Assembly (NCBI RefSeq): GCF_947493425.1
Contig: NZ_CANLRP010000069.1
Coordinates: 1 to 41,241, forward strand
Length of the DNA stretch: 41,241 bases
From: an uncultured Microscilla sp.
GTDB taxonomy: Bacteria; Bacteroidota; Bacteroidia; Cytophagales; Microscillaceae
Direction of reading: 5' to 3'
Part shown: positions 1-10,530 of the stretch, piece by piece
How positions within the stretch are numbered: the stretch's first letter is position 1
Layout: every line of letters begins with the position of its first letter
Position numbers and translations under genes: made by a program
Notes under the pieces: model-generated
Seen by the model: only the letters and a program-made list of their open reading frames with translations
What the model was told of the DNA's origin: nothing
Database searches by the model: none

Positions 1-3000
1 CCTACTGTGGCATCAGTAACGGGAGGCGACCAAACCTTGTGTAATGTAACAACAGCCAATATCACTGGAAACACGCCTACAGTAGGCACTGGCCAGTGGG
101 TGAAAGTATCGGGTCCAGGTACGATTACCAATGTGAATGCGGCCACTACCACAGTGACTGGCATCAACAGTACCATTCCCACAGTGGTGCGTTGGTTGAT
201 CACAAGTGGAGCTTGTACTTCACAAGAAGACATTACGATTACGGTAAGTCCTAACCCTACTGTGGCATCAGTAACGGGAGGCGACCAAACCTTGTGTAAT
301 GTAACAACAGCCAATATCACTGGAAACACGCCAACGGTAGGTACCGGTCAATGGGTGAAAGTATCGGGACCGGGTGGTATTACGAATGTTAACGCAGCCA
401 CTACTACGGTGACAGGTTTGAACAGCACTACGCCCACTGTAGTAAAGTGGGTAATTACAAGTGGTGCTTGTAATTCAGAAGATCAAATTACGATTACAGT
501 AAGTCCAACGCCTACTACGGCGGCCATCACTGGGGGTGACCAAACATTGTGTAACGTAACAACAGCAAATATCACTGGAAATACGCCTACCGTAGGCACT
601 GGTCAGTGGGTGAAAGTATCGGGTCCTGGTACGATTACGAATGTAAATGTGGTCTCTACTACGGTGACAGGTTTGAACAGCACAACCCCAACGGTGGTAC
701 GCTGGGAAATCACCAGTGGGGCTTGTACCTCTCAAGATGACATTAATATTACGGTAAGCCCAACACCTACCACTGCATCAGTAACAGGTGGCGATCAAAC
801 ACTTTGTAATGTAACGACGGCCAATATTAGTGGCAATACGCCTACGGTAGGTACCGGAGCTTGGGTGAAAGTATCGGGACCGGGTGGTATTACGAATGTT
901 AACGCAGCCACTACTACGGTGACTGGCTTGAATACAACTACGCCTACGGTGGTGAAGTGGGTCATTACAAGTGGGGCTTGTAACTCAGAAGACCAAATCA
1001 CGATTACCGTGAATGAGGCTGCCACGATTGCGGCGGCAGGTGCCGATCAAAACTTATGTAATGTAACCACAGCCACACTTGCTGCAAATAACCCCACGGT
1101 GGGTACCGGAGCCTGGCAAATTGTATCGGGTCCTGGAACCATTGCGGGAGCAGACTTGAACAACCCGAATGCACCTATTACTGGATTGAGTACCACTACC
1201 TCTACGGTAGCCCGTTGGGTAATCACCAATGGAAGCTGCAATTCACAAGATGAGGTGACCATTACGGTAAGCCCTGCACCTACTACGGCGGCAGTAACTG
1301 GTGGTGACCAAACGCTTTGTAATGTAACCAGCACGACCATTACCGGAAACACGCCTGCGGTGGGTACCGGAGCTTGGGTGAAAGTATCTGGTCCTGGTAC
1401 GATTACCAATGTGAACAGCACCACAACAACGGTGACAGGTTTGACTACGACTACTCCTACGTTTGTAAAATGGACAATTAGCAACGGAAGTTGTACTGCT
1501 TCTGAAAACCAAATCAGCATTACAGTAGATGCAGCACCTACGGTGTCTAATGCAGGCACGAACCAAACCTTGTGTAATGCAACCACGGCAACAATGGCGG
1601 CGAATAACCCCACAGTGGGTACCGGCGCTTGGGTAAAAGTATCTGGTCCTGGTACCATAGCGGCGGCCGAGGTAAACAACCCAACTGCTCAGATCACTGG
1701 TTTAACAGCTGGTTCTACTACCCGCTATCAGTGGGTGATCAGTAACGGGGTTTGTACCAATTCCAGCAGTACAGTAGACATTATTGTAGATGCTTTGCCA
1801 ACTGTGGCCGCAGTAACCGGAGGCAACCAAGACTTATGTAATGTAACTACTACCAATATCACTGGAAATACCCCGACAGTGGGTACTGGTCAGTGGGTGA
1901 AGGTATCAGGTCCTGGAACGATTACGAATGTAAATGCGGCTACTACTACGGTGACAGGTTTGACTAGCACTACTCCAACTGTAGTGAAATGGGTGATTAG
2001 TAATGGAAGTTGTACCGATTCTGAGAGCCAAATCAGCATCAATGTAAATGCTACGCCTACGGTGGCCAATGCCGGGGGCAACCAAACGCTTTGTAATGTG
2101 ACCACGGCTAATATCAGTGGAAACCCTCCCACGGTAGGTACTGGTCAATGGGTGAAGGTATCAGGTCCTGGTACGATTGCCAATGTGAACGCGGCCTCTA
2201 CCACGGTGAATGGCTTGAACACAACTACGCCAACTGTGGTGAAGTGGGTGATTAGTAATGGTACCTGTACCGATTCGGAAGATCAAATTACTTTGACTGT
2301 CAGCCCTACTCCAACTGTAGCCAATGCTGGAAGCGATCAAACGTTGTGTAACGTGACCACAGCTACGCTTGCTGCGAATAACCCGACGGTGGGTACTGGA
2401 ACCTGGCAAATTGTATCAGGTCCTGGTTCTATTGCGGGGGCAGACTTGAACAATCCGAATGCCCCTATTACTGGTTTGAGCACCACTACTCCTACGGTAG
2501 CTCGTTGGGTGATTACCAGCGGAAGCTGCACCTCACAAGATGAAGTAACCATTACGGTAAGCCCAACGCCTACTACGGCAGCAGTAACAGGTGGCGACCA
2601 AACCTTGTGTAATGTAACCACTACCACTATTACTGGCAACACGCCTACGGTAGGTACCGGAGCTTGGGTGAAGGTGTCAGGACCTGGCACGATTACGAAT
2701 GTAAATGCGGCTTCTACCACGGTGACTGGCTTGACTAGTACCACACAAACGGTGGTACGTTGGGAAATTACTAGTGGAGCTTGCAATTCACAAGACGACA
2801 TCAACATTACAGTAAGCCCAACACCTACTACGGCATCGGTGACAGGTGGTGACCAGACGCTTTGTAACGTAACAACAGCAAATATCACTGGAAATACGCC
2901 TACCATAGGCACTGGTCAGTGGGTGAAAGTATCGGGTCCTGGTACGATTACGAATGTAAATGTGGTCTCTACTACGGTGACAGGTTTGAACAGCACAACC

Positions 3001-6000
3001 CCAACGGTGGTACGTTGGGAAATCACTAGTGGGGCTTGTACCTCTCAAGATGACATTAATATTACGGTAAGCCCAACACCTACCACTGCATCAGTAACAG
3101 GTGGTGACCAAACGCTTTGTAATGTAACAACGACCAATATCAGTGGCAATACGCCAACGGTAGGTACCGGTCAATGGGTGAAAGTATCGGGACCGGGTGG
3201 TATTACGAATGTTAACGCAGCCACTACTACGGTGACTGGCTTGAATACAACTACGCCTACGGTGGTGAAGTGGGTTATTACAAGTGGGGCTTGTAACTCG
3301 GAAGACCAAATCACGATTACCGTGAATGAGGCTGCCACTATTGCGGCGGCAGGTGCCGATCAAAACTTATGTAATGTGACCACGGCCACACTTGCTGCGA
3401 ATAACCCCACGGTGGGTACCGGAGCCTGGCAAATTGTATCGGGTCCTGGAACAATTTCGGGAGCGCAGTTGAATAACCCGAATGCACCTATTACTGGATT
3501 GAGTACCACTACGCCTACGGTAGCCCGTTGGGTAATCACCAATGGAAGCTGCAATTCACAAGATGAGGTGACCATTACGGTAAGCCCTGCACCTACTACG
3601 GCGGCAGTAACTGGTGGCGACCAAACGCTTTGTAATGTAACCAGCACGACCATTACCGGAAACACGCCTACGGTGGGTACCGGAGCTTGGGTGAAAGTAT
3701 CTGGTCCGGGAACAATCACCAATGTAAATAGTACTACAACAACGGTGACTGGCTTGAATAGCACCAATCCTACTGTGGTACGTTGGGTGATTACAAGTGG
3801 TGTTTGTAGCTCACAAGATCAGATGACAATCACAGTAAACGCTGCTCCAACCGTGGCTAATGCGGGGGTTGATCAGAGTTTATGTAATGTAACCACAGCC
3901 ACACTTTCGGCAAATACGCCCACCGTAGGTACTGGAACCTGGACAGTAGTTTCTGGTCCTGGAACGATTGCTGGGGCACAGCTGAACAACCCAAATGCAC
4001 CTATTACAGGCTTGAACAGTACTACCCCCACGGTAGTACGTTGGGTGGTAAGCACGGGTGCTGGCTGTAGCTCACAAGACGATGCCACCATATCAGTAGA
4101 TGCCTTGCCAACAGCGGCAGCAGTAACTGGTGGCAACCAAGACTTATGTAATGTAACCACGACCAACATTACTGGAAATACCCCGACAGTGGGTACCGGA
4201 ATTTGGGTGAAGGTATCTGGTCCTGGCACGATTACCAACGTGAATGCAGCTTCTACCACAGTGACAGGTTTGACTAGCACTACTCCAACTGTAGTGAAAT
4301 GGGTAATCAGCAACGGAAGTTGTACCGATTCTGAGAGCCAAATCAGCATCAATGTAAATGCTACGCCTACGGTGGCCAATGCCGGAGGCAACCAAACGCT
4401 TTGTAATGTGACCACGGCTAATATCAGTGGCAACACGCCTACGGTAGGTACTGGTCAATGGGTGAAAGTATCAGGTCCTGGAACGATTGCCAATGTGAAT
4501 GCGGCCTCTACCACGGTGAATGGTTTGAACAGTACGACACCTACCGTGGTGAAGTGGGTAATTAGTAATGGTACTTGTACCGATTCGGAAGACCAAATTA
4601 CTTTGACTATAGAGGCACTGCCTACGGTAGCCAATGCCGGAAGTGACCAAACGCTTTGTAATGTGACCACGGCGAGTATTACCGGAAACGCCCCTGCGGT
4701 AGGTACCGGAGCTTGGGTGAAAGTATCTGGTCCGGGAACGATCACCAACGTGAATGCGGCGTCTACCACGGTGACTGGATTGACTAGTACTACCCCTACT
4801 GTAGTGAAGTGGGTAATCAGTAATGGAAGTTGCACCGATTCGGAAGACCAGATTAGCCTGAGTGTAGACGCCTTGCCCACGGTGGCATCGGTGACTGGTG
4901 GTGACCAAACATTGTGTAATGTGACTACGGCAAATATCAGTGGCAATACGCCTACGGTAGGTACTGGAGCTTGGGTGAAAGTATCAGGTCCGGGAGCGAT
5001 TGCGAATGTAAACCTGGCAAGCACCAGTGTAACTGGTTTGAACAGTACTACGCCAACTGTGGTGAAGTGGGTAATCAGCAATGGCACCTGTACCGATTCG
5101 GAAGACCAAATCACGATTACGGTAAATGAAGCGGCCACGATTGCGGCGGCAGGTGCCGATCAAAACTTATGTAATGTGACCACGGCCACACTTGCTGCGA
5201 ATAACCCCACAGTGGGTACCGGAGCCTGGCAAATTGTATCGGGTCCTGGAACCATTGCGGGAGCAGACTTGAACAACCCGAATGCGCCTATTACTGGATT
5301 GAGTACCACTACGCCTACGGTAGCCCGTTGGGTAATCACCAATGGAAGCTGCAATTCACAAGATGAGGTGACCATTACGGTAAGCCCTGCACCTACTACG
5401 GCGGCAGTAACTGGTGGCGACCAAACGCTTTGTAATGTAACCAGCACAACCATCACTGGCAACACGCCTGCGGTGGGTACCGGAGCTTGGGTGAAAGTAT
5501 CTGGTCCTGGAACGATTACCAATGTAAACAGTGCGACCACTACAGTGACAGGTTTGACTACAACTACTCCTACTTTTGTAAAATGGACAATTAGCAACGG
5601 AAGTTGTGCTGCTTCTGAAAATCAAATCAGCATTACAGTAGATGCAGCACCCACAGTATCTAATGCTGGTACCAATCAAACCTTGTGTAATGTAACTACG
5701 GCAACCATGGCGGCAAATACGCCTGCGGTAGGCACCGGAGCTTGGGTGAAAGTATCTGGTCCGGGCACCATAGCGGCGGCCGAGGTAAACAACCCAACGG
5801 CTCAGATCACTGGTTTGACGGCTGGTTCGACTACCCGCTATCAGTGGGTGATCAGTAACGGGGTTTGTACCAATTCCAGCAGTACAGTAGACATTATTGT
5901 AGATGCTTTGCCAACTGTGGCCGCAGTAACCGGAGGCAACCAAGACTTATGTAATGTAACCACCACCAACATTACTGGAAATACTCCGACAGTGGGTACC

Positions 6001-9000
6001 GGAATTTGGGTGAAGGTATCAGGTCCTGGAACGATTACGAATGTAAATGCGGCTACTACTACGGTGACAGGTTTGACTAGCACTACTCCAACTGTAGTGA
6101 AATGGGTAATCAGCAACGGTAGTTGTACTGATTCTGAGAGCCAGATCAGCATCAATGTAAATGCTACGCCTACGGTAGCCAATGCCGGAGGCAACCAAAC
6201 GCTTTGTAATGTGACCACGGCCAATATCAGTGGCAACACGCCTACGGTAGGTACTGGTCAATGGGTGAAGGTATCAGGTCCTGGTACGATTGCCAATGTG
6301 AATGCGGCCTCTACCACGGTGAATGGCTTGAACACAACTACGCCAACTGTGGTGAAGTGGGTAATCAGCAATGGTACCTGTACCGATTCGGAAGACCAAA
6401 TTACCTTGACCATAGAAGCACTGCCTACGGTAGCCGATGCCGGAAGTGACCAAACGCTTTGTAATGTGACCACGGCGAGTATTACCGGAAACGCCCCTGC
6501 GGTAGGTACCGGAGCTTGGGTGAAGGTATCGGGTCCGGGCACGATCACCAACGTGAATGCAGCTTCTACCACGGTCACTGGCTTGAACAGTACCACTCCT
6601 ACATTAGTGAAGTGGGTAATCAGTAATGGAAGTTGCACCGATTCGGAAGACCAGATTAGCCTGAGTGTAGACGCCTTGCCCACGGTGGCATCGGTGACTG
6701 GTGGTGACCAAACATTGTGTAATGTGACTACGGCCAATATTAGTGGCAATACGCCTACGGTAGGTACTGGAGCTTGGGTGAAAGTATCAGGTCCTGGTAC
6801 GATTGCGAATGTAAATGCGGCTTCTACCACGGTGAATGGCTTGAACAGTACTACGCCAACTGTGGTGAAGTGGGTAATCAGCAATGGCACCTGTACCGAT
6901 TCGGAAGACCAAATCACCATTACGGTAAATGAAGCGGCCACGATTGCGGCAGCCGGTGCCGATCAAAACTTATGTAATGTGACCACGGCCACACTTGCTG
7001 CAAATAACCCCACGGTGGGTACCGGAGCCTGGCAAATTGTATCGGGTCCTGGCACCATTGCAGGAGCAGACTTGAACAACCCGAATGCACCTATTACTGG
7101 ATTGAGTACCACTACGCCTACGGTAGCCCGTTGGGTAATCACCAATGGAAGCTGCAATTCACAAGACGAGGTGACCATTACGGTAAGCCCTGCACCTACT
7201 ACGGCGGCAGTAACTGGTGGCGACCAAACGCTTTGTAATGTAACCAGCACGACCATTACCGGAAACACGCCTACGGTGGGTACCGGAGCTTGGGTGAAAG
7301 TATCTGGTCCGGGAACGATTACCAATGTAAACAGTGCGACCACTACGGTGACAGGTTTGACTACAACTACTCCTACGTTTGTAAAATGGACAATTAGCAA
7401 CGGAAGTTGTACTGCTTCTGAAAACCAAATCAGCATTACAGTAGATGCAGCACCTACGGTGTCTAATGCAGGTACGAACCAAACCTTGTGTAATGTAACC
7501 ACGGCAACAATGGCGGCAAATACGCCTGCGGTGGGCACCGGAGCTTGGGTGAAGGTATCGGGTCCGGGTACCATAGCGGCGGCTGAGGTAAACAACCCTA
7601 CGGCTCAGATCACTGGTTTAACAGCTGGTTCTACTACTCGTTATCAGTGGGTGATCAGTAATGGGGTTTGTACCAATTCCAGCAGTACGGTAGACATTAT
7701 TGTAGATGCTTTGCCGACTGCTGCCAATGCAGGTACCGACCAAACATTGTGTGGGGTAACTACGGCTAATTTATCGGCCAATGCCCCAACTGTAGGCACC
7801 GGAACTTGGTCAGTAGTATCTGGGCCAGGAACGATTGCAGCGCCACAGTTAAATAATCCAAATGCGACGGTCACTGGTTTGAGTACTACTACACCAACTA
7901 TACTGAAGTGGATGGTGACCAATAGTACTTGTAACTCTGAAGATCAGGTAACCATTACAGTAGATGCGACACCAACAGTAGCCAATGCAGGGGGTAACCA
8001 ACAATTATGTGGGGTAAATACTACCACCACGACAAACCTTGCCGCGAATGCTCCAACAGTGGGTACAGGAACCTGGACAGTAGTGTCAGGGTCGGGAAGC
8101 TTTGGTAATGCCAATGTGCCTACTACTACAGTTTCTGGTTTATCGTATGGAGCCAATGTATTCCGTTGGACCATTAGCAATGGTGCTACTTGTACACCCT
8201 CTATGGCTGATGTAACGATTACCTTATTTCAACCACCAACTACTGCCAATGCTGGGTTGAACCAAAGCTTATGTGGACCGAACACCACTACTACGGCAAA
8301 TTTGGCGGCAAACACACCCACGGTGGGTACGGGTGCTTGGACTGTAGTGTCTGGTACGGGTTCATTTAGCAATGTCAATGCGGCCAATGCGACGGTCTCT
8401 GGACTGTCTTATGGAGCCAATGTATTCCGTTGGACAGTAACCAATGGTACTTGTGCACCATCTGCCTCTGATGTGACGATTACCTTGTTTGAGCCACCAA
8501 GCACGGCAAATGCTGGCAGTAACCAAAGCCTATGTGGGCTCAACACTACTACTACGGCCACGCTCAACGCTACTAATCCAGCGGTAGGTACGGGTACTTG
8601 GACTATAGTATCTGGTACAGGTTCATTTAGCAATGTCAATGCGGCCAATGCAACGGTTTCGGGCTTGTCTTATGGCGCCAATGTGTTCCGTTGGACAGTA
8701 ACCAATGGCAATTGTACACCAACGGTTGCTGATATAACAGTTACCTTGTTTGAGCCACCAAGTACAGCCAATGCAGGGGTAAGCCAAACTTTGTGTGGAG
8801 TAAACACCAGTACCACAGCAAGCATTACTGCCAACACACCTACAGCTGGTTCGGGAACCTGGACAGTAATTTCGGGAAGTGGGGTATTTGCCAATGCCAA
8901 TACGCCTAATACTACTATTTCGGGCTTGTCTTATGGCGCCAATGTATTCCGTTGGACAATCAGCAATGGCTCTTGCCCAACGTCTAGCTCTGATGTAACC

Positions 9001-10530
9001 ATTACATTAAATCAGCCACCTACCAATGCCAATGCTGGGGCAGATCAGGTTTTGTGTGGCTTGACAGGAGCAACGAGTACAAGCCTTGCCGCGAATAACC
9101 CTACGGTAGGCACTGGAACTTGGACGGTGGTATCTGGTACAGGGTCGTTTAGCAATGCCAATGCGTCCAATGCCACAGTTTCGGGCTTGTCTTACGGTAC
9201 CAATGTATTCCGTTGGACAATTAGTAATGGTAATTGTACTCCGTCTGTATCTGATATGACTGTTACGTTGAATCAGCCGCCTACCACTGCCAATGCAGGA
9301 GGGGCTCAGACAGTATGTGCTACTACTGCTACATTGAATGCCAATACCCCAGCGGTAGGTACGGGAATGTGGACGTTGATTTCTGGAAGCGGAGCCGTTA
9401 CCAATGCTACAAGCCCTATTACTACAGTTACTAACCTGGGAGTAGGTATTAACACCTTCCAGTGGACAATCAGCAATGGCAATTGTACCAATAGCACCGC
9501 TACGGTAACTATTACCCGTGAGGCTACCCCAACCACGGCAAACGCTGGCGCAGATCAAAGGGTATGTGGAACGTCAGTGACCTTGAATGGTAACAATCCA
9601 AGTGCTGGTACGGGTCAATGGACTTTGATAAGCGGCAGTGGTACTATTTCTAACGCAGCAAGCCCTAATACTACTGTGTCTAACCTGGGCATAGGAGTCA
9701 ATGTATTTAAGTGGACAATCTCTAATGGCTCTTGTCCAGTTTCTGAATCAAATGTAAACATTACCAGGGATGCGCCGCCTACAACTTCTATTGCCGGAGG
9801 TAATCAAACAACTTGTGCCACTACGGTGAATCTTACAGGTAATACACCCACTACTGGTACTGGGCAATGGAGTATTGTGAGCGGTTCAGGTGTTATTACT
9901 GATCCTGGTAACCCTAATACGCAAGTATCTAACCTGGGTGTAGGGTTAAATATATTCCGTTGGACAATCACCAATACCTGTAGCAGTTCTTCGTCAAGCA
10001 TTAGTGTTACCAAAGAAGCTACTCCAAGTACAGCAAACGCTGGCAGCAATCAGGTTGTTTGTGTAAACACGGCAACACTGACTGCTACCTCGCCCACCGT
10101 GGGTACTGGTAACTGGACGACTGTAGCAGGAACCGGAACCGTAACCAATCCTACGAGTCCTAACTCTGGGGTAACCGGATTGAGTGTAGGAGTAAATACC
10201 TTCCAATGGACAGTTTCTAACGGAAGTTGTACGCCGTCAGTGGCCAGTGTGAGCATCGTAAGAGATCAGGAGCCTACCATTGCAAGTGCGGGACCTGACC
10301 AAACACTTTGTGGAGCCACTACTGCCACTTTTGCTGCCAATAGCCCCACAGTGGGTACCGGACGCTGGACACAGGTTAGTGGTCCGGGTACGGCCAACAT
10401 TATTAATCCAGGAGCAAACGTATCTGGAATCACTGGTTTGGTGGCTGGCTCTTATACTTTCCGTTGGACAATTACCAATGGAAGTTGTACTGCAAGCACT
10501 GACGATATGGTAATGAATGTGATTGCAGCA
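1..10530 (+). repeat. Tandem array of 41 PKD/SprB-like domain repeats, period about 255 bp
   Basis: Starting positions of the first two units (gcatcagtaacgggagg at 10 and 265) give a period of 255 bp, or 85 codons. Counting the conserved Q-x-L-C motif gives 41 units. The first 30 carry LCN and are very similar to one another in DNA. From about 7723 onward, 11 units carry LCG or other variants (VCA, VCG, TCA, VCV) and are clearly more divergent. The array is in frame throughout, with no stop or frameshift. Confidence 0.92.

Noticed and set aside
1..7722. Regularly spaced near-identical repeats that might suggest a CRISPR-like array
   Set aside because: The period is 255 bp, the repeat is in frame and protein-coding throughout, and there are no unique spacers or cas genes.
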